From: DAIPKP01 sp964539095
Lineage (GTDB): Bacteria; Synergistota; Synergistia; Synergistales; Aminiphilaceae
Assembly: GCA_964539095.1 (NCBI GenBank)
Contig: CAZIFL010000005.1
Coordinates: 67,831-131,830, forward strand
DNA length: 64,000 nucleotides
Direction of reading: 5' to 3'
Of the stretch, positions 1 through 8,475 are shown one piece after another. Made by a program: the position numbers and the translations under genes. Numbering within the stretch: the stretch's first letter is position 1; each line of letters begins with the position of its first letter. The notes under the pieces are model-generated. The model did no database searches. It saw nothing but the letters and a program-made list of their open reading frames with translations, and was not told the DNA's origin.

Positions 1-1
1 G

Positions 2-397
2 GGGGGGCAGAAGCGTCGGGTGGCCATCGCTTCGGTTCTTGCGGGGGAGCCGGAGTATCTCGTTCTTGATGAGCCCACCACGGGGCTGGATGCCCGGGGG
101 AAGAGAGAGCTTCTCCTGCTTCTGGAAAGTTTGCGGCATCGGGGGATGGGGATACTCCACATTACCCACGACCTCGACGTGGCCCTCTCCTGGTGTGATA
201 GAATTCTCGTGCTGCATGAGGGGGAGTCTGTGGCCAGAGGGACTCCCCGGGAGATTCTGGAACATCTTCGGGAGCATCCCATACGAGGTCTGGTTCTCCC
301 CCCCGTGGCAGAGCTTTCCTGCATTCTCCGGGAGAGAGGATTATCCCTTCTCCTCACCAACGATATCCGGGAAATCCTGGATTTTTTTACGGAGTGA
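2..397 (+). CDS. ABC transporter ATPase, C-terminal part (probable EcfA)
   Basis: Partial gene that runs off the left edge, so Walker A is not visible. The first codons read GGQKRRVAIAS, the end of the ABC signature, followed by Walker B (YLVLDEPTTGLD) and the H-loop (ILHITHDLD). The next gene starts four bases after the stop and is an EcfT-type membrane subunit, so this is most likely the ATPase of an energy-coupling factor importer for a vitamin or a metal such as cobalt or nickel. The substrate-binding S component is not in the window, so the substrate is unknown. An unrelated ABC importer ATPase cannot be excluded from the fragment alone. Confidence 0.85.
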   Translation, partial: GGQKRRVAIASVLAGEPEYLVLDEPTTGLDARGKRELLLLLESLRHRGMGILHITHDLDVALSWCDRILVLHEGESVARGTPREILEHLREHPIRGLVLPPVAELSCILRERGLSLLLTNDIREILDFFTE

Positions 398-401
398 CTT
401 T

Positions 402-1211
402 ATGAAATTTCTCAACCATCTTACCCTGGGCCAGTATATACCCCTGGATTCCTTTGTGCATCATCTGGACCCGAGATGCAAAATTCTGGGGGTGCTCTTC
501 TTCATGACTGGCGCCTTTCTCGTACAAGATCCCCGTTTCTTTCTCTTCTGGGGGGGGATCCTCATGGTATGTGCCTTTCTCTCCAAGCTCTCTCTGGGGA
601 TTCTTCTCCGAGGGGCCAGGCCCATTCTGATTCTGGTACTCTTTACGGTGGTGCTGCACCTCTTCTTCTCTGATGGAACCCCCCTCTGGTCGTGGGGGAT
701 CTTCCGTATCACCCGGGAGGGGATTGTGGGGGCCGCCCGGATGGGAATCCGGCTGCTCCTCCTGGTGATCTTTGCGGGGTATCTCACCCTCACCACCTCT
801 CCCATGGAGCTGGCGGACGGTATGGAGTCCCTCTTCTCCCCCTTCCGAAAGTTTGGCTTTCCCGCTCATGAAATGGCCATGATGATGACCATCGCTCTCC
901 GTTTTATTCCTACGTTGCTGGATGAGACCGATCGTATCATGAAAGCCCAGCTTGCCCGGGGAGCCGACCTTGAAGGAGGCGGGATCTTCCGAAGGCTCCG
1001 GGCCTTTATCCCTGTGCTGGTGCCTCTCTTTCTCATCGTCTTTCAGCGGGCGGAGGATCTTGCCATCGCCATGGATGCCCGCTGCTATACCGGAGGAAAG
1101 GGACGAACCCGTATGCACCCTCTCAACTGGCACATGAGAGATTCCGGAGCGTTGCTCTTCTCCTTCCTGGTTCTTCTCTTCTCCCTTTCTGCGGAGAGAG
1201 TGGTATTCTAG
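402..1211 (+). CDS. ecfT: ECF transporter transmembrane protein EcfT
   Basis: 269 residues. The start chosen is the ATG (MKFLNHLTLGQYIP) just after the ATPase stop; a longer frame upstream only overlaps the ATPase gene. The N-terminal FVHHLDPRCKI stretch is the usual EcfT/CbiQ entry sequence, followed by several hydrophobic segments (about residues 27-75, 105-125 and 245-265). A coupling-helix type motif, AQLARGADLEGG, sits near residue 185; the Ala-Arg-Gly triplet is the EcfT hallmark that contacts the ATPases. It is the membrane scaffold that links ATP hydrolysis to the substrate-binding component. It is translationally close to the ATPase upstream and truA downstream, so all three probably share a transcript. 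Confidence 0.88.
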   Translation: MKFLNHLTLGQYIPLDSFVHHLDPRCKILGVLFFMTGAFLVQDPRFFLFWGGILMVCAFLSKLSLGILLRGARPILILVLFTVVLHLFFSDGTPLWSWGIFRITREGIVGAARMGIRLLLLVIFAGYLTLTTSPMELADGMESLFSPFRKFGFPAHEMAMMMTIALRFIPTLLDETDRIMKAQLARGADLEGGGIFRRLRAFIPVLVPLFLIVFQRAEDLAIAMDARCYTGGKGRTRMHPLNWHMRDSGALLFSFLVLLFSLSAERVVF

Positions 1212-1215
1212 GAAG

Positions 1216-2001
1216 ATGCATTATGCGATTCAAATAGCCTACGATGGAAGACCCTACTCAGGCTGGCAGAGGCAGGAGCGTTCCCGGGGAATCCAGGAAG
1301 AGGTGGAGAGGGCCCTCGGGGAACTCTCCTCCTGCGAGATTACCGTGGTGGCTGCGGGGAGAACCGATAAGGGGGTTCACGCCCGTGGTCAGGTGATCTC
1401 CTGCGAGCTTCCCCGCATCTGGGAGCCCCAGAGGCTGCGTCTCGCTCTGGATGCCCGTCTTCCCTCGTCCATACGAACCATTCGGGTGGCTCCGGTACCC
1501 TCGAACTTTGATGCCAGGTATGATGCCCAGTGGCGGGAGTATATCTACTTCCTCTGGTTTGCCCGGTATACCTACCCGCACCTCTCGGGATACTCCTGGT
1601 CTCTCTATCGCCCCTGGAAGGATGAAGCGGTGCGCCAGGGGTGCGCCTATCTTGAAGGAACGCATGATTGTACCTCCTTCTGCAGGGCGTCGGATCTTCC
1701 GGAAAATCCTCTACGTACCCTTTATCGGGTCTCGTACCATCGAAAGGGGGATTGGGGGTGGCTTCGGGTTCGAGGAAATGCCTTTCTCACCAACATGGTG
1801 CGCATCATAGTGGGGTCCCTTCACGAAGTGGGGTTAGAAAGGCGAGATCCCCTCTGGATACGAGATCTTCTGGAAGAGCGCCAGAACCGCGAGGCTGCGG
1901 GGAGAACCGCCCCTCCCGAAGGGCTCTTTCTCTGGAAGGTGGGGTACGAAAAGGATCTCTGGAATGCGTGTGTTCCGGAATCTGGAAAAGAAACGACATA
2001 A
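1216..2001 (+). CDS. truA: tRNA pseudouridine(38-40) synthase TruA
   Basis: 261 residues, the normal length for TruA. It isomerises uridines 38, 39 and 40 in the anticodon arm of many tRNAs. The catalytic motif GRTDKGVHA is present near residue 50, with the nucleophilic Asp inside it, and the N-terminus AYDGRPYSGWQRQ is typical of the family. The central FRASDL and the later NAFLTNMVRIIVGSL segments are also conserved family positions. The ATG lies four bases after the ecfT stop. This is a housekeeping gene and nothing looks damaged. Confidence 0.95.
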   Translation: MHYAIQIAYDGRPYSGWQRQERSRGIQEEVERALGELSSCEITVVAAGRTDKGVHARGQVISCELPRIWEPQRLRLALDARLPSSIRTIRVAPVPSNFDARYDAQWREYIYFLWFARYTYPHLSGYSWSLYRPWKDEAVRQGCAYLEGTHDCTSFCRASDLPENPLRTLYRVSYHRKGDWGWLRVRGNAFLTNMVRIIVGSLHEVGLERRDPLWIRDLLEERQNREAAGRTAPPEGLFLWKVGYEKDLWNACVPESGKETT

Positions 2002-2116
2002 GGGAGCTTCCGGTGCAACGGCGCCATTTTCGGCGTGCTCGAAAAAACGTATATAAAACGCCTCTCCCTGAAAGCACACCTCCAGGGGAAGCCGTTTCTG
2101 GTAAGGGGGGTTTCTG

Positions 2117-3160
2117 TTGTTTGGAACGGATATCGGTATAGATTTGGGAACTGCCACGGTACTTATCTTCGCTTCCGGAAAGGGAGTTGTTCTCCGGGAG
2201 CCTTCGGTGGTGGCCTACGATCAGGAAAGTGAAAAAATTCTGGCGGTGGGAGGAGAGGCCAAGCGCATGCTCGGCAGAACCCCCGGGCATGTGGTGGCTG
2301 TGCGTCCCCTCCAGGATGGCGTGATTGCCAACTACACCATGACAGAGGCCATGCTCCGTTACTTTATCAAGAAAGTCACCAAGGGGATGAATAAATTCTT
2401 CCGGAACCGGGTGATGATCTGTGTCCCCTCGGGGGCAACCGATGTGGAGCGCCGGGCGGTCCTCGAAGCTGCCATTGAGGTGGGAGCCCGGGAGGCCTAT
2501 CTCATCGAAGAGCCCATGGCCGCTGCCATCGGTGCAGGGATCAGCGTGGCGGAGCCCCGGGGGAACATGGTGGTGGATATCGGAGGGGGAACTTCTGATA
2601 TCGCCGTGATCTCCCTGGGAAGCATCGTGCACTCCGAATCTCTCCGGGTGGGGGGAGATAAGTTCGATGAGGCCATCATACGGTTTGTGCGGAAGAACTT
2701 TAATCTTGCCATCGGAGAACAGACTGCGGAGCTGCTTAAAATTGATATCGGTACCTGCTATCCCATGGGAGAGATGCGCAGCATGGAGATACGGGGGCGG
2801 GATCTCGTACTGGGGCTCCCCCGGGAGATCGAAATCAACAGCTACGGTATCGCCGAAGCTATCAGCGAGTCCGTGGAAGCTATTATTGATGGAATTCGTC
2901 GTGTTCTGGAGCTAACGCCTCCGGAGCTTTCCGCCGATATTATAGACAGGGGAATTTTCCTGACCGGAGGGGGTGCTCTTTTGCGCGATCTTGCCACCCT
3001 CATCTCGGAACATACCGGGATTGCCTGCTACATAGCAGAAAATCCCATGGAGTGTGTGGCCCTCGGCACAGGAAAGGCCCTGGAAGAGCTGGATAGTATG
3101 AAAGAGGCCGGTACGGTGCTCTCGGCGTTACGGCGCGGGAGGCGTCTCGGTCGCTTCTAA
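2117..3160 (+). CDS. mreB: MreB/Mbl-family actin-like protein
   Basis: 347 residues. The start is a TTG at 2117, supported by a purine-rich AAGGGGGG seven bases upstream and by the family N-terminus FGTDIGIDLGTAT. The actin-fold nucleotide-binding motifs are all visible: phosphate 1 (GIDLGTATV), connect/adenosine region (EEPMAAAIGAG), phosphate 2 (DIGGGTSDIAVISLG) and TGGGALL near the C-terminus. MreB forms membrane-associated filaments that organise cell-wall synthesis. Here it directly precedes flgF with only 13 bases between them, so it is probably cotranscribed with the flagellar rod and ring genes instead of lying in an mreBCD operon. It may be a specialised paralogue. Confidence 0.9.
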   Translation: MFGTDIGIDLGTATVLIFASGKGVVLREPSVVAYDQESEKILAVGGEAKRMLGRTPGHVVAVRPLQDGVIANYTMTEAMLRYFIKKVTKGMNKFFRNRVMICVPSGATDVERRAVLEAAIEVGAREAYLIEEPMAAAIGAGISVAEPRGNMVVDIGGGTSDIAVISLGSIVHSESLRVGGDKFDEAIIRFVRKNFNLAIGEQTAELLKIDIGTCYPMGEMRSMEIRGRDLVLGLPREIEINSYGIAEAISESVEAIIDGIRRVLELTPPELSADIIDRGIFLTGGGALLRDLATLISEHTGIACYIAENPMECVALGTGKALEELDSMKEAGTVLSALRRGRRLGRF

Positions 3161-3173
3161 GGAGGACTAGCCC

Positions 3174-3965
3174 ATGTTTCGGGGATTCTATGCGGGAACA
3201 TCCGCCATGCTGGTACAGGAAAAAATGCTGGACGTGACGGCGAACAACCTTGCTAACGCAGATACAGCAGGATTCCGGGGCCGTATAGCGGTGAACAAAT
3301 CCTTTCCCGAACTTCTCATGGAAAAGGTGGACGGTAACCCCGGAGAGGTCTATCCCCCCAAGCCGGAACGCTGGAAACGGCGGGAACTCATTGGGGATAT
3401 GGCCTTTGCCAACGTGCTCTCCGAAACCGCCCTCGATCTCCGGGGGGGGGCCCTGCGGCATACGGGAAACACCCTCGACGTGGCCATCTCGGGTGAAGGA
3501 TATTTTGCGGTAGAGGACGGAGCCGGCAATGTTTTCTACACGCGCTCCGGGCAGTTTCTCCGCAGCGGAGAAGGGCAGCTGGTGACCCATGAAGGGATGG
3601 CCGTTATGGGGCAAGGCGGGGCGGTTGAACTTGGTGAAGCCACCCGGATCTCCATTGACGAGCAGGGGCAGATCCTTGCGGATGGCGAGGTTGTGGATGT
3701 TCTGCAGGTGGTGACCTTTCCTGTTCCCACCTATCTGCGTCACGAGGGGCGCTCTCTTCTTTCGGAGACCGAAGATTCCGGGGCTGCGGCAGATGTCGAA
3801 GAGGTGCGGCTCTCCTCGGGCTTTTTGGAGATGTCCAACGTCAACATCGTAAGCGAAATGGTTCGCATGATTGCGGCGAACCGAGCTTACGAGGCGGCGG
3901 CAAAAACCGTGACGATCCAGGACGAAAGCGCAGGAAAGTTAATTCAAACCTACGGAAAGAGCTAA
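3174..3965 (+). CDS. flgF: Flagellar basal-body rod protein FlgF
   Basis: 263 residues with a clear AAGGAGG eight bases before the ATG. The N-terminal rod signature NNLANADTAGFR and the C-terminal helix (EMVRMIAANRAYEAAAKTV) are those of the FlgE/F/G family and assemble as a coiled D0 domain in the rod. The gene is followed by a second, closely related rod gene with better FlgG features, so FlgF (proximal part of the distal rod) is the best assignment by order. Secreted through the flagellar type III apparatus and therefore without a Sec signal. First flagellar gene of the mreB-flgF-flgG-flgA-flgH-flgI group. Confidence 0.88.
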   Translation: MFRGFYAGTSAMLVQEKMLDVTANNLANADTAGFRGRIAVNKSFPELLMEKVDGNPGEVYPPKPERWKRRELIGDMAFANVLSETALDLRGGALRHTGNTLDVAISGEGYFAVEDGAGNVFYTRSGQFLRSGEGQLVTHEGMAVMGQGGAVELGEATRISIDEQGQILADGEVVDVLQVVTFPVPTYLRHEGRSLLSETEDSGAAADVEEVRLSSGFLEMSNVNIVSEMVRMIAANRAYEAAAKTVTIQDESAGKLIQTYGKS

Positions 3966-4041
3966 CGCTTCCGTGGAGGCGTGACGCTCATTCTTTATTG
4001 TATATCTTCTCTATTCCCTCTACTGAAGGAGGCGGAGCAGC

Positions 4042-4830
4042 ATGATTCGATCGTTGTATTCCGGGGCGACAGGAATGATTGCCCAGCAGACCAACCTGGA
4101 TGTGGTATCCAATAACCTCGCCAACGCCAACACCGCGGGATTCAAAAAGATCCGGGCGGATTTCGAGGATCTTCTCTACCAGATAGATCGGGAGCCCGGA
4201 GCGCCGGTAGAGCCGAACTCCATGGTTCCCACGGGAATTCAGGTAGGGCTGGGGACGCGGGTTGTGGGAACCAACCGTATCATGACCGCCGGAAACCTTC
4301 AGGTTACGGGAAATCCTCTGGATGTGGCCATTGAGGGGGACGGCTTCTTTCAGGTAGCGCTCCCCAACGGAGAGATGGCCTATACAAGGGACGGTTCCTG
4401 GAGCATCGACGGAGAGGGGCAGATGGTCACCTCCAACGGCTATCTTCTGGAGCCTGCCATCGTTATCCCCGATGATGCCCTTGACGTCATTATAAGCGCC
4501 ATGGGAGACGTGAGCGTTACCATTCCCGGCGAAGTGGATCCCCAAAACGTAGGGCAGATTGAACTCGCCCGGTTTGTCAACCCCGCAGGCCTCAAGGCGG
4601 TGGGGAAAAATCTCTTTCTCGAAACTCCTGCCAGCGGTGCCCCCATCGTGGCAGAGCCCGGAGAAGAGGGGATGGGCACCACCATCCAGACCATCCTGGA
4701 ACTCTCTAACGTTCAGGTAGTAGAAGAGATGGTAAACATGATCGTGGCCCAGCGTGCCTACGAGGCGAACTCCAAAACCATCCAGACCGCAGACAACCTT
4801 CTCCAAATAGCGAATAATCTCAGAAGGTAG
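4042..4830 (+). CDS. flgG: Flagellar distal rod protein FlgG
   Basis: 262 residues, exactly the usual FlgG length. The N-terminus MIRSLYSGATGMIAQQTNLD and the signature NNLANANTAGFKK are diagnostic for FlgG, and the C-terminus ends with the family helix (EEMVNMIVAQRAYEANSKT) and TADNLLQIANNLRR. FlgG forms the distal rod that passes through the P- and L-rings encoded by the next genes. A good Shine-Dalgarno (GAAGGAGGCGGAG) precedes the ATG. The 76-base gap after flgF is the largest within the operon and could hold a minor internal promoter, but none is clear. Confidence 0.95.
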   Translation: MIRSLYSGATGMIAQQTNLDVVSNNLANANTAGFKKIRADFEDLLYQIDREPGAPVEPNSMVPTGIQVGLGTRVVGTNRIMTAGNLQVTGNPLDVAIEGDGFFQVALPNGEMAYTRDGSWSIDGEGQMVTSNGYLLEPAIVIPDDALDVIISAMGDVSVTIPGEVDPQNVGQIELARFVNPAGLKAVGKNLFLETPASGAPIVAEPGEEGMGTTIQTILELSNVQVVEEMVNMIVAQRAYEANSKTIQTADNLLQIANNLRR

Positions 4831-4838
4831 CGGAAAAG

Positions 4839-5741
4839 ATGTCTGTAAACAGCCGAGGGCGGGGTAAATCCCGCCTTTTTTTGTCTTTTCTCGTTCTTCT
4901 CGCAGTAACGGTTATACTCTCTCTGCTGGAGGATACCTCCGCTGCGGAGCCGGAGCTGCATATCCGCATCACCGTAGAACATTTCGAAGCGGGGCGTACT
5001 CTTCGGCTTGGAGAGGTGGCGGATATTCATGGGGAGCCTCCTCTGGTATGGAAAGCCTCCCTGGTGGAGATCTTCCCCCGGGGAGAGAGCTTTACCTCGG
5101 AAGAGCTTCTCTCCCGCATGGTGGAGGCCGGTTTCGGCGGAACCCTTCTCTCCCTCAGGATGCCTCCGCAGATCCCCGTGCTCCCCGAAAAAGAGATCGC
5201 CCGGATGATCCGGCTTCTGGCAAACTGGACATGGAGAGTTTCGGTGGAACATGATGGCCCGGTCCCTTCGGCTCCTCTCACATCCCCTCGCAAGATAGCC
5301 CCCGGCACAAGTCAGACGGTACTTCGTTTCCGTGACGGCACCATCCTCCCCGTACGTATCCGATGGGAGCAACCCGTCTGTAAGGCCCAGCGGAGCCTTA
5401 TGAAAGGGACGATTCTCAAAGAAGAAGATCTTTGTCTCTCTTCCGCAGAGCGCATCGGCAACCGTATCCCTGCGCTGCCGAACCAGGCTCTGGGCGCCCG
5501 CGCCTCCAAGAACCTCCCTCGGGGTGTCAGCATCTACACCTCGGATATCGACCTTCTTCCCGCAGTAACCCGGGGGCAGCAGGTTACTCTTCTCTATCGA
5601 TCTGGAACGCTCTCTATCCGTGCATCAGGAGAGGCACTTGAAGGAGGCGCATTAGGTGATATCATATCCGTACGGAACGAACATACCCGGCGAGTGGTGA
5701 AAGGAAAAATTCTCGCTCCCGGCATAGTGGAGGTGGAGTAA
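4839..5741 (+). CDS. flgA: Flagellar P-ring assembly chaperone FlgA
   Basis: 300 residues. A Sec signal peptide is visible (hydrophobic LSFLVLLAVTVILSLL, about residues 15-30, followed by TSAAE). The C-terminal 120 residues form a SAF-type domain with the family features GTILKEEDL, NQALGARASKNLPRGVSI and the terminal GDIISVRNEHTRRVVKGKI. FlgA is a periplasmic chaperone needed for FlgI to polymerise into the P-ring. Placement between flgG and flgH/flgI agrees. The N-terminal half is poorly conserved, as is normal for FlgA. Confidence 0.88.
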   Translation: MSVNSRGRGKSRLFLSFLVLLAVTVILSLLEDTSAAEPELHIRITVEHFEAGRTLRLGEVADIHGEPPLVWKASLVEIFPRGESFTSEELLSRMVEAGFGGTLLSLRMPPQIPVLPEKEIARMIRLLANWTWRVSVEHDGPVPSAPLTSPRKIAPGTSQTVLRFRDGTILPVRIRWEQPVCKAQRSLMKGTILKEEDLCLSSAERIGNRIPALPNQALGARASKNLPRGVSIYTSDIDLLPAVTRGQQVTLLYRSGTLSIRASGEALEGGALGDIISVRNEHTRRVVKGKILAPGIVEVE

Positions 5742-5744
5742 GGC

Positions 5745-6359
5745 ATGAACGCAGCAAAAGAACAGAGCGCGCGGCCGGGGTGGCGTAGTCTGTGGACCCT
5801 TGGAGTTCTTCTTATTCTGGCTTTTCCAGGGTCTCTTCCCGCCACATCTCTTTGGCAGGACGGAAGCAGTCTCTTCGGAGACGAGCGTCCCTCACGGGTT
5901 GGGGATATCGTAACGGTGGTGGTGGATGAAAAAACCAAGGTCACCGACGAGGCTACCACAGAGATCAAGAAAGATAACTCTTCCTCCGGGAGCAACCCCG
6001 ATGGAGGATGGGGGTTCCTCAGCTTTCTCAGCAGGCTCGGTTTCAGCTCGAACGTGAACATGACCGGAGAGGGGAAGACCGAACGGGAGCATAAGGTCTC
6101 CTCCCGGATCTCCTGCCTCGTCACGGAGGTGCTCCCCAACGGCAACCTTGTGGTGGAGGGGACCCGGGATCTTCAGACCCATAAAGAGACCCTCACCGTG
6201 GTCTTCAGGGGGGTTATCCGCCCTCGGGATGTGAAGCCGGATAATACCATCGACTCCACCCAGGTGGCCAACCCAGAACTCGGCATCCAGGGAAAGGGAG
6301 CGCTCTCCAGAGTGCAGCAGCCCGGAATTCTCACCCAGATTCTTCATGCTATTTTCTAG
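5745..6359 (+). CDS. flgH: Flagellar L-ring protein FlgH
   Basis: 204 residues. FlgH makes the L-ring bushing in the outer membrane. Family features are SLWQDGSSLFGDERPSRVGD followed by VTVVVDEKTK near residues 45-65, and the later FRGVIRPRDVKPDNTI block (about residues 155-170). A hydrophobic N-terminal segment (LWTLGVLLILAFPGSLPATS) acts as a signal sequence, but I find no cysteine where the lipobox would be; classical FlgH is a lipoprotein. The protein is also shorter than the enteric one. It starts three bases after flgA and the flgI reading region overlaps its end, so translation is coupled. Confidence 0.9.
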   Translation: MNAAKEQSARPGWRSLWTLGVLLILAFPGSLPATSLWQDGSSLFGDERPSRVGDIVTVVVDEKTKVTDEATTEIKKDNSSSGSNPDGGWGFLSFLSRLGFSSNVNMTGEGKTEREHKVSSRISCLVTEVLPNGNLVVEGTRDLQTHKETLTVVFRGVIRPRDVKPDNTIDSTQVANPELGIQGKGALSRVQQPGILTQILHAIF

Positions 6360-6375
6360 TAAGGAGCGACGAGAC

Positions 6376-7488
6376 ATGATGCGCAGGATCTTTACAGGCG
6401 GAGCTTTTACTCTTTGTATCCTTCTCTTCTCCTCTCTGGTTTTTGCAGCCTCTTTCCAGCCCCTGGTACGTATTAAGGATCTCACCGATATCCAGGGAAT
6501 CCGGGATAACCAGCTTGTAGGAATGGGGCTTGTGGTGGGGCTCCCCGGAACGGGAGACAAGGGGGACATGGCGCTGCGGATGATGCAGAATATGGCCCGT
6601 CAGTACGGCCTGGGAGTAGATCTCAAGGCGATCAAGAGCAAGAACGCCGCAGCGGTTACCGTTACCGCCCAGCTTCCAGCCTTTGCGCGCCCCGGTCAGA
6701 CCGTAGATGTCACGGTGGCTGCCATGGGAGATGCCAAGAGCCTTCAGGGGGGAGTGCTTCTCCAGACCCCTCTTCGAGCGGCCAACGGTGACGTCTATGT
6801 GGTTGCTCAGGGGCCTCTGCTTGTGGGAGGCTATGAAGCGGGAGGTGCCGCGGGGGCGGTCACCAAGAATATCACTACCGCAGGAATGATCCCCGGAGGC
6901 GGGCTGGTGGAGCGGGATGTTCCCGTCTCGCTCGGCCGGGGGGGAAATATCGTCTTCCAGCTCAAAAATCCCGATTTTACCACAGCCCAGCGGGTGGCAG
7001 ACACCATCAATACCCTCTATTTCAACGTGGCATATCCTGTGGATGCCGGGAGAGTGGAGGTCCGGCTCCCCCAGGGGATGGGAGGTAATCCCTCCCGATT
7101 CATCGCAGAGCTGGAAAACCTGGAGATACGCCCGGATGCTGTGGCCCGCGTTGTGGTAAACGAGCGCACCGGTACGGTGGTTATGGGGGCTGGTGTTCGG
7201 ATCAGTACCGTGGCTGTGGCTCACGGAAATCTTACGGTACGTATCGAAGAGCGCCCTGAAGCATCGCAGCCGGAGCCTTTTTCCATGGGAGAGACCGCCA
7301 TCCTCCCCCGCACCGATGTGGAGGTTACCGAGGATATGGGGCAGTTCCTGGAAATTTCCACCAATACCAATGTCCAGGAGCTGGTAGAGGCCCTTAATGG
7401 TGTAGGAGCCTCCCCAAGGGATGTTATTTCCATTCTCCAGGCCATTGATCGGGCGGGAGCACTCTATGGAGAGCTGGTGATTCAGTGA
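6376..7488 (+). CDS. flgI: Flagellar P-ring protein FlgI
   Basis: 370 residues. The start chosen is the ATG at 6376, which has AAGGAG nine bases upstream; an in-frame ATG at 6346 lies inside flgH and lacks a site. A signal peptide is visible (IFTGGAFTLCILLFSSLVFAAS). Mature FlgI features follow: VRIKDLTDIQGIRDNQLVG, GLVVGLPGTGDKGD, and the C-terminal VEALNGVGASPRDVISILQA. FlgI forms the periplasmic P-ring around the distal rod. Together with FlgH it indicates a conventional peptidoglycan plus outer membrane envelope. Confidence 0.95.
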   Translation: MMRRIFTGGAFTLCILLFSSLVFAASFQPLVRIKDLTDIQGIRDNQLVGMGLVVGLPGTGDKGDMALRMMQNMARQYGLGVDLKAIKSKNAAAVTVTAQLPAFARPGQTVDVTVAAMGDAKSLQGGVLLQTPLRAANGDVYVVAQGPLLVGGYEAGGAAGAVTKNITTAGMIPGGGLVERDVPVSLGRGGNIVFQLKNPDFTTAQRVADTINTLYFNVAYPVDAGRVEVRLPQGMGGNPSRFIAELENLEIRPDAVARVVVNERTGTVVMGAGVRISTVAVAHGNLTVRIEERPEASQPEPFSMGETAILPRTDVEVTEDMGQFLEISTNTNVQELVEALNGVGASPRDVISILQAIDRAGALYGELVIQ

Positions 7489-7838
7489 TGAACGAAAGCC
7501 TGCACGGCATCGCCCCCAAGGAAGCGGAGCTTCCCTCACTCTTTCGGGAGAACGCTCTCGAAAAGTCTGCAAACAGAAAAACTCGGGATCAGGAGAGCCT
7601 TCGGACCTCCTGTCAGGAGTTCGAGGGTATTCTCCTCGGCATGATATGGAAAAACATGTTCGCCCATGCCCGTTCTCTTGACGGCAAGGACGAACGTCCC
7701 TTCGGCGTTATGGAAGATCTTGCCATCGAAATGGCGGCGGATTCCATGAGCAAGGCAGGGGGGGTAGGGCTCTGGAAGATGCTCTACGCCCAGCTCGTAC
7801 AAGCTCTTCCCGATGACATCTCTTCTGAAGAGAGCTAG
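7488..7838 (+). CDS. Rod-binding protein (FlgJ N-terminal domain type)
   Basis: 116 residues. The start is the ATG at 7488 that overlaps the flgI stop (TGATG); a GTG one codon earlier is also possible. Its core, ESLRTSCQEFEGILLGMIWKN with the later AIEMAADSMSKAGGVGLWKM, matches the rod-binding domain found at the N-terminus of FlgJ. It lacks the muramidase half of proteobacterial FlgJ, as is usual outside that phylum. It probably acts as a rod cap or scaffold during rod assembly while a separate enzyme opens the peptidoglycan. Last recognisable flagellar gene of the operon. Confidence 0.85.
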   Translation: MNESLHGIAPKEAELPSLFRENALEKSANRKTRDQESLRTSCQEFEGILLGMIWKNMFAHARSLDGKDERPFGVMEDLAIEMAADSMSKAGGVGLWKMLYAQLVQALPDDISSEES

Positions 7839-8286
7839 GAAACCCGAACCCTTGAGAAGTTTCGAAAATCAACGCTGGTGGAAGAAGGGTTTATTTTTTG
7901 AATGTGTCGGGTGCGGGCGCTGTTGCCGAGGGGAGCCCGGAGCCATATGGTTTACCGCCGAAGAGGGGGACGCCATAGCGAACTATCTCGGACTCTCCCG
8001 TGAGGCCTTTTCGGCCTCTCATGTCATCTCTTTGCAGGGGCGCCCGAGTATCCGGGAGCATCGCAACGGCGACTGCCTCTTTCTTGATACCGAAACACAG
8101 CGATGCCGGATCTATCCGGTACGCCCTGTCCAGTGTGCTCTCTTCCCCTTCTGGATCTCGGTGCTTCTCTCCCCCGAAAAATGGGCCGCCCATGCCCGGA
8201 AATGCCCTGGTATGAACCGGGGGCGTCTCTACGAGGAGGAGGAGATTCTCGCCCTTTTGCGAAAGTCTCCTTTCAGAGATCTGTAG
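7813..8286 (+). CDS. YkgJ-family cysteine cluster protein
   Basis: 157 residues, overlapping the previous gene by 26 bases. The N-terminal third holds the CVGCGRCC cluster that defines the YkgJ family (CxxCxxCC, likely a zinc or iron-sulfur site), and further cysteines follow in GDCLFLD, QRCRIYP, VQCALFP and RKCPG. Function is not established for the family. No convincing ribosome-binding site precedes the ATG at 7813; a TTG at 7852 with AGGAAA about nine bases upstream is an alternative start and would still include the whole cluster. Confidence 0.8.
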   Translation: MTSLLKRARKPEPLRSFENQRWWKKGLFFECVGCGRCCRGEPGAIWFTAEEGDAIANYLGLSREAFSASHVISLQGRPSIREHRNGDCLFLDTETQRCRIYPVRPVQCALFPFWISVLLSPEKWAAHARKCPGMNRGRLYEEEEILALLRKSPFRDL

Positions 8287-8363
8287 AAGCGGAAGGGTTC
8301 TTCCATTTGTCCTCTTTTGGTGATATGGTACGAATTGTGCGCTATTTTCTATATATTCCCCCC

Positions 8364-8392
8364 TTGCTATTCGGGGAATTCGGCGTTAGAAT
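8364..8392 (+). promoter_or_regulatory. Probable sigma-70 promoter of the lysine aminotransferase gene
   Basis: TTGCTA and TAGAAT are separated by 17 bases, about 80 bases before the aminotransferase ATG. The region 8287-8475 carries no gene. A second -10-like TATAAA overlaps at 8392. Confidence 0.45.
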
Positions 8393-8475
8393 ATAAACTG
8401 TTTACAGACATGGGTACATTTTTTAGAGGCAAACTGTGTAGGCAGTTTTATTATGTTCAGAGGAGGCACAACAGA

